DNA of 64,000 nucleotides from Vigna angularis. Taxonomy: Eukaryota; Streptophyta; Magnoliopsida; Fabales; Fabaceae. The notes beneath the pieces were generated by a model, which was given only the letters and a program-made list of their open reading frames with translations, did not search any database and had not been told where the DNA came from. Position numbers and translations under genes: made by a program. The stretch covers positions 30,116,825 through 30,180,824 of the forward strand of contig NC_068974.1 in assembly GCF_016808095.1 (NCBI RefSeq). The letters run 5' to 3'. Positions 53,392 to 64,000 of this stretch are shown here, one piece after another (the first letter of the stretch is position 1; each line of letters starts with the position of its first letter).

Positions 53392-53838
53392 CTGCTCAGA
53401 GAACTAAGCACACCAGCCATGTGCCAAAACCATTTCAGGAACAGCACAAAAAGTAAATATAAGTAAGCACCATCGTAGTTGGAACAACAAGGAAGAACAG
53501 CTCATGCTCCATGAACACAAAGATTCTATCTATATCTTGGGTGCTTGAACCTAGAAGACTAGGATTCCGCACTCAAAAATAAAAATTCCATGTTCATACT
53601 TTTGGTGATTCTAAATATGCATGAGTGAACCACACAAATCACAGTAATCCAATCATACCCAGAAATTCCAAAAGATAAGCCACTGAAAGCATATAATAAA
53701 GGTTGGTGCTTTGGAGAAGTTAAACCCACATGTTTAATTTATTCATTAATAAATGATAATGATATAAAATAAAAACCAATATAATATGTCTGAGAAACCT
53801 AGATAACACGTTAAGAAGAAGAGAATATCTGAGGTTAC
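53392..53838 (-). other. Inferred leader intron of the GLR gene
   Basis: Reading the minus strand, TTTTGAG|GTAACC (53838) is a donor and CTCTGAGCAG an acceptor ending at 53392; CTTAG at about 53403 is an alternative. Just after the acceptor an upstream ORF of three codons (ATGGTGGTATAA) begins at 53390. No transcript evidence. Confidence 0.4.
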
Positions 53839-53839
53839 C

Positions 53840-55386
53840 TCAAAACCAGACTTGATGAGATAAAAAACCTTAGAACAGTGCTGTTCTGAAACATTGGAAC
53901 ATGAACAGCTGAAGAGGGGAAGTTACTGTGTCTTGGGTTCAAGAAAAGAATCATTCATTCGCTTTCAAGCATATTCATTTTCAAATGTCGTGGTGCTTAA
54001 AGAGATTTTTTTAAGATTCATGGAACCAACGTGTTCATTTATTTTCCAGTTCTTGTAATTAATGAAAAATAATATATAAGACAAATTTCTTTTTAAGTAT
54101 TAAGACTTGGATAATAGCATGAATAGTACGTTGTCTCTCCTTTTTTTGGTTGATATTTTGCATCAACAATTCCTACCAAACAATACTGATGGGACTTTTA
54201 CGTACGTTAATAAGGAAAAATAAAAATACTCAGAAAGAATTAAATATATTAAAAGTTTTAAAAAGTAATATTTAAAAATAATTAAAAGGGTTTAACAAAA
54301 TACAATAATGGAGCTGTGAATGCAGACAAAGCAATAGCCATAGCCATCATGAGAGGACGAAAGACAGAGAAAGACTGGGTTGGTTGGAAATACAGTTAAA
54401 AAAAGTAGGTTTATAAATGAAAATATTACTTAAAAAAATAATAATATTTCTGGTACCTAATTAAAACTATAAATTCAAATTAACACAATACATTTTACTA
54501 ATTATGTATTTTATTAAATATTTTACTATAACTTCATCTGTTACAAACCATGTGACGCAAAACATATTAATCTGCTAATTATTTAATTACAATCTGAGTA
54601 TAACATTTATTCTCTTACATTGATATAATAATTTGTTTAAAAGTAATATCTGTTTCCTAATTTCTTAATGGCGTCTGATAATGACAGTTTAGACTTTAAA
54701 ACTATCTAAATATAAGAAAGTGAGTTGAGAATGCGGAAAAATACATCATACGGTTAACACATTAACTAATACTTTCAACGTTCATTACTACTAATAAATA
54801 ATAGATATAAACTTTATGATGGTTATTTACTATAATGCAATTATTAACGATTAAATTTTGTTCTCATTGAATTCTATAGCTCTCTCTTGGTTATTTAATT
54901 AACTGTTAAATTAGCATAATTTTTTTTAATGCGTTTAGTTATCTCCGCCGACAGCCGTCATACTCATACATCATTTTCGGAGGAAACACAGTTTTCTTCT
55001 ATTTTTTTTTTCATAAAATTGTCGCTAATTTAATTTTTTTTTTCTTAATTGCGTAATCATTAATCGAATTCATTTAATTTAATCTTGATGCAATAGATTA
55101 ACACAAACCCTTAAATGGAATAAAAAGTAAACAAAAAATCAAAAATTCGCAATTAAAAAAGAAAGAGTAAAGGCTGAAAATGAAAACTCTGAATCAAATT
55201 TGAACGTGAAAGCTTTGAATGGTAGTAAAGTTACATAATAAAGTTGAAATGGTGACATGAAAGAGATATGTGAAATGCATTAACAAGTGGGGAACCAGAA
55301 ACTCCGAAAAAGAGAAAAAATAAATAAATACGAAAAGGGTTTATATGCTTTTCTTTCACATTTCTCATTCTTTTTATTTGAATTGG
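53840..55386. other. GLR promoter region and AT-rich intergenic DNA
   Basis: 53840-54100 probably includes the leader and core promoter of the minus-strand GLR gene. The remainder holds no recognised gene or repeat. Confidence 0.5.
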
Positions 55387-57826
55387 TGACATCCCAAAAA
55401 TACAGTATAAAATTTATATAAAGAAATAATCACATATTAATAATATTTCAGATCAGTCTTACAAAAGATGAGACGTACGCTTATGGTCGAACGACCTTAC
55501 AAGATAACGAGAAAATTAAAATTGTACAAATATGCAATCTAGACCGAACGGTTTACAGAAGATGTACCGAACGGTCATACAAAAGAAGAAAACAACAGAT
55601 AATCGAACGGTTATCACACAAAGAAACTAACTACTGACCGAACGGCTCTACTGTTTGGTCTTAACTTCTACCTCGACCAAACTTTCTTCTTCCCGCGCCT
55701 CTTCCAGCAAAGCTTCTCCTTCTGCTCACATCCACACGGATGATCATTGCAACAGAAGGACAACCACCGAACGTACAAAACGGACAAGACATGAAATAGG
55801 GTAAGCTTATGTAATTTAATTCAATTATCAACATATATCTCACTCAATCAATTTAAACAAGATAACTCATTAACTCTTTCATGCAAAGCCTAATACTAGA
55901 CTCTGACTGTCCGGACTATATGAATTCTGTGTAGCTACGACTTTCGTGCACCCAGGTGATGTAATAACTGGGATACCCTCAACAGCTGCCACCCGAGGTT
56001 AGTCCGTTCCGTCCAAATTAACCATAAGGACGAGGACCTCCTGTCATTCCCACACATGACTTACCCTTCTTTACGTGAGAAACGAGTAATCACGGAATAT
56101 CAGGATGAACCGCCAGCTTAGCGTGCCCACATTCATACTTTACCATTCCAATATCAAATCATGAGATATTCCTCCCGGAACACTCTTCCATAACCAAAGT
56201 CATTTCATCCATATCGTATTATATCATCTTTCATTATTAAAACCTCAACTGAACCAATTTGAATAATGATCCCTTAGGATACCAAATACCGGACGTTAGT
56301 TTTTAATCCAGAACAAGACCGAACACTTGGAGTGAGACCGAGATGTCTCCAACTCAAACATAATCAAATTGAGAGAGTTACTCACTAGTTGTGAAATAGA
56401 CCGAATATAATAATACTTCTCAGAGACTAATATAATCGAATGTTGTTTACCAAGTGAGCCAATTTAATGAACTGACTCTTGAGAGTTCAAACCGAACACC
56501 GTAAAGCCTAGGCCGAGTACTAGGACTCTAGGCCGAAACCAATTGAGACAGGTACTGTAGGACACCAAATAATAGTACTTGACAGAATCATATGAAGAAA
56601 CCGATCGCCAATAAATACTTAGCTTCTTAATGAGCTAAACCTCAAGGAAACCGAATGTCAGTTGAAGACTAAGCACGGTAGAGAGCGAACTCTATGGAGT
56701 TTGGACGAACGCTCTTATTATAAAGATAGATTACGGAAACGAGAACGAGCGCCTGGTGTAAGACCGAATACTTACTTAGTACGAGTGCTTGGTGTAAGAC
56801 CGAGCACTACTTAGTACGAGCGCTTGGTGTAAGACCGAGCACTACTAAACTTATAGAAAAAAGGCTTGATAAATATAATAAGATACCATTTAAATAGTGT
56901 TCACGAACGAACAAAATATACAAATACATGTAGATATACTTAAGTTTACCATCAAACACCAAGGAACGAATATCCTTGGTTGAACGCCTATATACAGATA
57001 TTACAGAACGAAGACGCTCAGTCCTCAACTGGAATTCTTTCCAAATGAAAGAATCCAGTTCCAACCGAGTCCACAAGAAAACCCAACGGTCAAAGATCTT
57101 CAATGATGAACATCAATTTTCACATAAAACTCTAGACTTAGAATTCATAATTTTATCAATACATTTCTCAACATCTATCTTCATACATTCATACATCCAT
57201 ATCATAGTAAATATTCACACTTCATACAGTCAAAACATATCAACAATCATACTTTATATTCATTCAGAAATCAACGAACGTACATCCATTCAAAACAAGA
57301 ATCTTAATCAAATTATATAAGCTTCCCTTACCTCTAAGCGTGACCGAACGTTCACAGTTCAGAATACGGGTTCACCTTTACAAGAGACCTTAGCATTCTA
57401 CAGTCACGCCTTAAGAAACTAAACCAAACAGAAATCCAGAAACTCTCAGAACAAGATGATTGACTCATGCAACCTAGGTTTGCATGTACCAGGAAACCAA
57501 CCGGCTGAATGAAGAGAGAACTTACCAACTTAGAACCCGGAACTGATAGGTTCAAACGAACGTCCTCAACGCCGAAAATGCTCAGGTGTGGTCTGTTTGA
57601 TGATCGGAAGAAGAAAAGAGTGATATTTTGTAGCTAGAAGTAAGAGTTTTTTAGAGAGAAGGAGGAGAAAAATGGAGTTTCAGAAAATTGAAGAAGATGG
57701 TTATATGCAGAGAGTGGCGTGAGTTTTGAAAAACTAAGTTTTACTTCTACCCTCCAAAATCGAACGGTCACTCGACTGCTTATACATGTCTTCTACTTTC
57801 TGATTTCCAGCTCCCCTTGCTTGACA
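55387..57826 (-). mobile_element. LTR (Ty3/gypsy-like), inverted relative to the copy at 58832-61334
   Basis: It begins TGACATCCCAAAAATACAG and ends CTCCCCTTGCTTGACA. In reverse complement it is colinear with the other copy. Shared blocks include the cassette CACATCCACACGGATGATCATTGC (55727-55750; partner 60958-60982), GTAAGCTTATGTAATTTAATT (55801; partner near 60885-60907), the CACCCAGGTGA segment (55950; partner 60733-60743) and TTCCCTTACC (57325; partner 59467-59477). Many CCGAACG words occur throughout. The flanking 5-mers (ATTGG, TTTAT) differ, so the outer ends are not proven. No polymerase genes are present, so it is probably a solo LTR. Confidence 0.7.
56745..56851. repeat. Tandem repeat, about 36-bp unit, three copies, in the LTR
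   Basis: Units starting ACGAGYGCYTGGTGTAAGAC begin at 56745, 56781 and 56816. They read as GAGCGCTTGGTG..GACCGAGCACTAC variants. Confidence 0.85.
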
Positions 57827-58831
57827 TTTATCTTCCATCAAATAGGATTTTTAGTGTGTTTTTAATGGTTCTCACAGTACGAAAATATAAAAAGATTTTG
57901 AACATGAATTTAACATTTCCTGACTTTATTTATCTCTTTTAATATTACAGAGAAAAGTTTGTATATTAATTTTTTGACCTATGGACAGTGTAATTGAATA
58001 AATGAATCGTACTGGACAATATTAAAACCCACGTGATTGGTCCTGTTCTATTTTTCTCTCTCCTTCTCATCAAGTCAAAGCCTTATCCTAATTGGCCAAT
58101 ATTATCTTTTTTTTATTTGTTCTCTTTGGTTTTTTTATCTTCGCTCCCTCTATTTCCAATTTATCACATACAGCATAAAAAGCTTTGAAATGTGTTTGAT
58201 ATCTCGTTGTAAACGTGGAAAAAGTGGTAAGAAGAAGAAGAAAAACTAGTTGACCACTAAAAAAGAAAAAGATTTGTTAAGAATAGTTTAGTGGGTTGAA
58301 AAGTGAAAAAAAATTATAAAATTCACGTTATTTTTTTTTCTAAAACATGTGAATAAAAATATGGTGATAATAATATATAGTTTCATGTAAATAATTGATT
58401 ATATTATACAGTTTTTAGTTGTAAAATATATTTATTGTTATGAGACTAGATTATAAAGAAATAAACAATAAATAAAATAATATTATAATAAAAATAATTT
58501 TACAATAAAAAATAATAAAATATAAAAAGTAAAATAATATGATATTATAATAAAAAAATCTTATTTTTTTCGTAAAAATATTTTGTATCTTATTTCTAAA
58601 TAAATTTACCCTAGACATTATTATGTTCATAATTCAAAGTCTATCACTACATGAAATTTTCTTAAAACAAAGAAATAATAAATGAAATAAAAAACATGAA
58701 AAATATACTAAATTCATGATAAAAAGAATTATATTTCATGAAACATAGATAAATTATATATATTCTGAAAAATAATCTAAATCATTATATCACTTGTTCT
58801 GATTTTTATGAATAAAAGTTAAATTTGTTAA
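57827..58831. other. AT-rich DNA between the two inverted LTR copies
   Basis: No gene recognised. The reading frame at 58037-58249 on plus is low-complexity. Confidence 0.5.
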
Positions 58832-61334
58832 TGTCACGCCCCATTAATTATTCTGCTGATTCACCTCTCTACTTTCATAAATGCACCTTGCCACGCATAC
58901 ACCTCCATTGAGACGCACACCCTTCATTTAAAACGCACTCACGTTCACAATGCATGCATGCTGACAAGTGTCATTTTGGAACGTTCTAAAAACGTTAATG
59001 GAATCCAAGTGGCAACCGGCGGTTGGACGATCGTCCTGCGTGGGGAAAGAAATAATTTTCTGGAAAACTCCTTCCCTTTCTCTGTGCATTTCATCTTCTT
59101 CCTCAAATTTCTGATCTCCTAAATTCTCCATTCTCTCTCTAAAAACCTTTCTTTTTCTCTCTTTTGTAACTCACCCTCCTTTGCTCCGTTCACGATTCAG
59201 CACCGTGAGAAGCGTCCCTGCACCGTGAGCTTTCCATCAAACCGATTGGTTTTGGATTCTGAAACGGGTAAGTTTCACGTCCTCAACCACTCTTCATTTT
59301 CAACATGCAAGCTTCGTTTTAATCTGCATGCACCTTCTCTGAACCAGTATTGGTTTTTCTGTAATTTTAGTTTGAGGAGTTTTGGGGTTTTGAACGTTAA
59401 GGGTAGAGGAGTATACTGGAATCTGTTTTCTCTCTCTCTGAAGAACGAACGCACGTTGCTTAATCCGGGTAAGGGAAGCTTATTGTGATTTAATTTATAC
59501 TGTGTGTTGTATGCATGTTCGGTATGGATTGTATGCATGAATTGTATGCTGATGTATTGGTTATGAACGATCGCTGTTACACTGAATGAATGTGGTATGT
59601 ATTGGTTGATTCGTATGCTGATGGTTGCTTGGTATGAATGATTAATGAGAATCGTATAAAGTATGTAATTTGATATGTTGATACGATGTATAAAGTATGA
59701 ACTGAAATATGATAATATGAATTTTGTAATGTATGAGATTTATGGTGGAGAGAAATTATAAGTTATGAATCGTATGAAACCTGTAAAGTTATTGAAAACT
59801 GAAAAATCTGGAAAATATCATATTCTCTGATTGATAAAATACGCTCGTCCTTGTACGGTCATATACCGTTCGGTTTCTCTAAAATTGATTTAGAGTGAAA
59901 TTCTTTCATTTGGAAAGGATTCTGTCTTAGAACGAGCATCCCCATTTGAAATGCTAATTGAGCGTTCGTCCTAAGTGGCGTTCGGTCTTAGACCGAACGC
60001 TCGTTCAAAAAGGTAAACGATAAGTAGCGCTCGTTCTTTTGTCGAGCGTTCGTATTTAATAGCGTTCGACATTATGTCGAGCGTTCGTCCTTGATAGCGC
60101 TCGTTCTTTTGTCGAGCGTTCGTCCTTAATAGCGTTCGGCCTCATGTCGAACGTTCGTCCTGATTTCTAAATAGCGTTCGTCCTTGATAGCGCTCGTTCT
60201 TTTGTCGAGCGTTCGTATTTAATAGCGTTCGACATTATGTCGAGCGTTCGTCCTTGATAGCGCTCGTTCTTTTGTCGAGCGTTCGTCCTTAATAGCGTTC
60301 GGCCTCATGTCGAACGTTCGTCCTGATTTCTAAATAGCGTTCGTCCTGATCTTTAAATAGCGTTCGTCCTGATCTCAAATAGCGTTCGTCCATACCGTTA
60401 CTTAACGTTCGTCTTTTTATGGAAATGAAACTAAGAATGAAAATGCGATGTTGAGGGAAGTATAAAATGTGCGAACCATATATGAAATGATATTATGATT
60501 TTGGAAATTGAACGAGCGTTCCAGGGTGGAACGACTCTTGACTGGATATTGATATTTGTAGTATGAACGTGGTAAGCTTAGATGGTGATCCATCCTGATA
60601 TTCCGTGAGTGCTCGTTCTCAAGTAGAGATGAGTATGTCATGCGGGGGAATGGCAGGAGGTCTAGTCCATAACTGTAACTTGGACATAAAAGACTAACCT
60701 CAGGTGGCTACTGATGAGTATTCCAGTCACTCACCTGGGTGCACGGATGCCTTAGCTACACAGGTTTCATACAGTCCGGACGGTCGGTCTAGTATCAGGA
60801 TTTTGGTTGAATTAATGTATGTTTTGAATGCATGTGGTATGAATAAATTTATATGTTTGAGATGTATGAACTGTATGTTTGACTTAAATTAAATTCAATA
60901 AGCTTACCCTTGCATTTCCATTGTGTTGTCTGTATATGTATATCCGTCTTGTCAAATGCAATGATCATCCGTGTGGATGTGAGCAGAGGGAGATGCTTCT
61001 CTGGAGCAAGCGCTTGAAGAGGAAGCTATTGCTGAAGATAACTTAGTTGAAGCTGAAGTGAAGGCCGAACAGTAACGGCGTTCGGTTTAGTGTAGTTTGA
61101 TAGCGAGCGGCTGTGAGCGAGCGCTCTTTTGTTGTAAATATTTGGACGAGCGGTCATTATTTTGTACACCGTTCGTCCTTACTTCTTTTCTAACGCTCGT
61201 TAGTTTATCTATGAAGGGCCGTTCAACCATTTGTTTAGTCTATTTCCTTTTCTTTTAAAACTGTTTTGGATTATTGATACGTGTAATTATTCTAAATATA
61301 TAGTTGTTGACTGTATAAATTTTGGGATGTTACA
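58832..61334 (+). mobile_element. Solo LTR (Ty3/gypsy-like) with 5-bp target duplication
   Basis: 2503 bp starting TGTCACGCCCCATTAATT and ending TTTTGGGATGTTACA (TG..CA ends). It is flanked on both sides by GTTAA (58827-58831 and 61335-61339). No primer-binding site with internal coding region follows, so it is most simply a solo LTR. It contains many GCGTTCG/CGAACGC words and a 163-bp tandem duplication. The reading frames inside (59225-59488 and others) resemble no protein. Strand is assigned arbitrarily relative to the inverted partner at 55387-57826. Confidence 0.8.
60028..60353. repeat. 163-bp tandem duplication built from GCGTTCGTCC words
   Basis: CGCTCGTTCTTTTGTCGAGC begins at 60028 and again at 60191. 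The two 163-bp units are nearly identical, including the inner TTCGACATTATGTCGA hairpin and the TTCGGCCTCATGTCGAAC variant. Shorter GCGTTCGTCCT words continue to about 60420. Confidence 0.92.
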
Positions 61335-61560
61335 GTTAACTTGTCAATGATTTTATTTATGTAAAAACATAAGCAACTTTGAGTTGCACCTGCTTACAAA
61401 AATGTAACCACCAATGTCATTTCCCTCCAAAACTCAAATGAATCATTTAAGAAACTATTATAAGTTATTGTAGAATAATTTTTCCAATCAAAACTTTTGA
61501 AAGTGTTCCCTTCAAACATGCTTCAAAGCATAAATGATTCCCATAAATTCAACATAAATA

Positions 61561-62469
61561 CACTACTACAAAAACAGTGTATAACATCATGCGTTCAACA
61601 TCCAACCACCGAATAGCCAAAGTTAAAAATAACTGATGACATTTTTGTAAATAAATGTAATTATTAAAAGTCGTTTATAATTGTAATTCGACATAAAATG
61701 ATATAAAATGTCGAATGTCCCTCATAGTGAATTTAATAAAAATTTGAGCGGGAGATTGAAAATTTATTCACTTTATCTTAGCGCGTAAGACCCTCTCCTC
61801 TTCTCAAACTTTTCTCGAACGAAGTTTGACGACCATCACATGTAATCTTCCTTTCATTTGATGCAAATGCATGTTAATTAACTACTTTATGTATGATTTT
61901 TGTTTGTTTTAACCGATTATTTTTGTGCTCTTATTCTTCATAGGCGCATTATGTTTTCTCTGTCATTGGTGACGACACTTTATTCCGACGAACTCACCTT
62001 TTGAAGGTTAGTTTTCATTTTCGTTTTGAAGAACTTATTTGTTGAACTTGTTTGTTGTTTTTTTGTCGAACTTGTTTGTTGTTGTTTAGTTCAACTTGTT
62101 TATTGTTGTTTGATTCAACTTATTTGTTGTTGGTTATTGTTGTTTGTTTCTTATACTACATTATACGTTCATAGTTCTTGCTTTATAAAATACCAAAAAC
62201 TGAAATTTGTTGCTTTTATGCTTTTGAAGTCTCGTAAAGTTATAAAAAGGATCACAATTAATAAAAAAAATAAAAGAAAATGGATTAACGTCGTATATTG
62301 ACAAAATTCGACCTTAAGTTAACGTCGTATATTGACAAAATTCGACGTTAATTTAACGTTGAATTTTTTAAATTCGACGTCAATTTAACGTCTCTTTATA
62401 TGATGTCGTTCACGAATTCACCGTTAAAAGCCCAAAATATTGACGTTGTACGCAATTTTTGTATTAGTG
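61561..62469. mobile_element. Non-autonomous CACTA element
   Basis: The left end is CACTACTACAAAAACAGTG (61561). The right end in reverse complement is CACTAATACAAAAATTGCG (62469). Flanking triplets are both ATA (61558-61560 and 62470-62472), the 3-bp duplication expected of CACTA transposons. Subterminal repeats near the right end (TTAACGTCGTATATTGACAA at 62286 and 62320; AATTCGACGT words) support this. It is 909 bp and codes for no transposase. Confidence 0.85.
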
Positions 62470-62472
62470 ATA

Positions 62473-62999
62473 AAAATTTGCATCTTTAAAAAAGTTGAAA
62501 AACTACAAACATATTTACTACGACTTCCTCTAAATATACTAATGTAGCTAAACTAGGACAACCTTTATCCTCTGTTTGCATTATTAGTATTCACCTTAGG
62601 CCAATTAGCATATAAAGTTTGTCATATAATATTTGTGAATGAAATCATCCTACCCTCCCTAATTTAAGTATTGAAAAGTTTTAGCACAAAAAAATCGGAA
62701 ACAATATTAGTCATATACCTATTAGATTTATTCATAACCATATGCAATAATTTTTAATTTGAAAAACTGCATAAGTAAAAGTAATTGAAACTTGAAATCT
62801 ATGGTTTCTCATCCTCCAAATAATCCAGATAACAATAGTAATGACAATCCCTTTAATAATTTTAAATAGAAGACTATAAGTAAACTTTATAAATTAAACA
62901 ACCAAATCCAAAGAGAAAAACTACAAATCTTGAAAAACCTCCTTCAGTCATTCTCACAACCGCACAACAATAGAATAATGAAAGAAAAAATGAGAGGAA
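62473..62999. other. AT-rich DNA between CACTA element and LINE remnant
   Basis: No gene recognised; may contain the 3' end of the decayed LINE on the minus strand. Confidence 0.4.
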
Positions 63000-64000
63000 G
63001 ATTCAACATTATTCTTACACAAAGACACATATAGCATAAAACCACACCCCTTTTCTGAAACATATCATTCAGACACATAACATAAACGTTTTAACTGGTG
63101 GTACAACATCCAACCAAATCAAATTTCCTCAATCCACACATTTCACACCAGAAGAGTAAAATTGTTTAGAAACTTTATGAGAAAGTACACCAATATCATT
63201 CAAAATCTAATTAGACACATCCTCATACTCATCAACCATCAAAGAAGAAAAATCATATAAATTGAAAACAAAAGAATAAAAGTTTCAGTAAATACTTCTC
63301 AAAGTCAAGCTCATAACAGAATATAACATTACTTTATCAAAAATAAAAATTATAACCAATTTAAATATCCAAAAATCAGAGCACCAAGCTCATTTCAAAT
63401 ATTAGTACAATCATCCCTACCTAACATTCAAAAAGTATTTTCAAGAATAACATCATATGCATTGTATTATGCCAAATTGATGACAAGTTAAAGAATATAT
63501 ATTTTTACTTACATTTAAAAAATCAAACACGCATAATTTTAACCCAATTCATTTTTCCATAAGCAAACTCTCAAGCTAAATGTAGTATATGAACTTTATT
63601 TTTCAACTAAATATTAGTAATATACAAACCATCGTTTATCTTAGAACCACACAAGAAACATCATCTAATATGGAACAGTCCTCATTTTTGTGAATCCCCA
63701 ATCCAAACAAAATTTTGAATTCATTTTTCCACCTTTAATAAGAAGCTTAATAGGTCTCTTATAAACCTTGAAGCTATAATATAACAAACCAATAACAATG
63801 AATTCACTAGCTGAATTCTCTCCATCACACTAGCTGAATTCTCTCCATCATACTATTCAACTTTCCTTTCCAAGGAGAAAGCTTATTAAAAATCTTATTA
63901 TCAACCAAAGACCGAAAAAATCGTGTCTTAGATGCACCCATAAAAATTGGCACACTCAAATAAATAAAAGGAAAATACCCTTTATTACAAGAGAGAAATC
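63000..64000 (-). mobile_element. Decayed LINE (non-LTR retrotransposon), continues past the window
   Basis: Reading the minus strand from 64000 with frame jumps and stops gives VPIFMGASKTRFFRSLVDNK and then KLSPWKGKLNSMMERIQLV. This matches the [LGVP.F.GKP...L.....K..SWKG..LS.AGR..LV] segment that follows the reverse transcriptase in plant LINEs. Further down, near 63000-63060, a Cys-containing stretch (CYMCLCVRI) could be a remnant of the zf-RVT region. Many stops make it inactive. A 24-bp duplication (TAGCTGAATTCTCTCCATCA) occurs at 63808-63855. Confidence 0.6.

Noticed and set aside
59225..59488. Overlapping 87-aa frames on both strands
   Set aside because: They lie inside the solo LTR, have no protein resemblance and do not fit gag or pol.

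Overview
The window is nuclear DNA from a flowering plant. It is very AT-rich, with long intergenic spans, intron-rich genes using GT/AG splice sites, and dense transposon debris. The encoded proteins and the repeat families suggest a legume, probably of the bean/cowpea tribe; that placement is inference from remembered family resemblance, not a search.

Four intact protein-coding genes can be rebuilt exon by exon with every splice phase matching. (1) An HD-ZIP class IV transcription factor of the HDG2/ATML1 type on + (coding 28804-33502, 11 coding exons, 748 aa). (2) A TMEM97/sigma-2-receptor-like EXPERA membrane protein on - (39871-41138, 2 exons, 167 aa). (3) A Spg1/Tem1-type septation small GTPase (SGP1-like) on - (45752-47573, 6 exons, 279 aa). 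(4) A clade-3 glutamate receptor-like channel closest to GLR3.4 on - (49145-53323, 6 coding exons, 935 aa). They do not form a pathway; they are ordinary neighbouring plant genes in the 27-54 kb gene island. The stretches 1-27 kb and 54-64 kb are repeat territory.

The striking part is the transposon content. Two Mutator-like elements carry fragments of host genes and keep perfect 9-bp target-site duplications, so both are Pack-MULE-type elements. One (16668-18431) carries the first RRM of a polypyrimidine-tract-binding protein. The other (35074-36216) carries the N-terminus of a methionine gamma-lyase. A half element at 37129-37559 shares the first one's terminal repeat and carries a frameshifted F-box start. 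A small MULE-type MITE with a perfect 9-bp duplication sits in an intron of the GLR gene, and a relative lies at 8747-9107.

Other mobile DNA: two diverged LTR copies in inverted orientation (55387-57826 and 58832-61334, the latter with a 5-bp duplication), a related LTR tail at 1-853, a CACTA element (61561-62469, 3-bp duplication) and a weaker one (18578-19475), a 545-bp foldback (21654-22198), a ~1.4-kb giant palindrome (about 42.66-44.05 kb) and a decayed LINE at the right edge. There are also a 34-bp minisatellite (10782-11180), a 163-bp tandem duplication inside an LTR, and several long (AT)n tracts.

Regulatory points of interest lie around the HDG2-like gene: an L1-box octamer, a leader intron, a GA microsatellite, and a 17-codon upstream ORF whose stop overlaps the main start codon. 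I saw no rRNA or tRNA gene, no CRISPR array and no organellar insertion.
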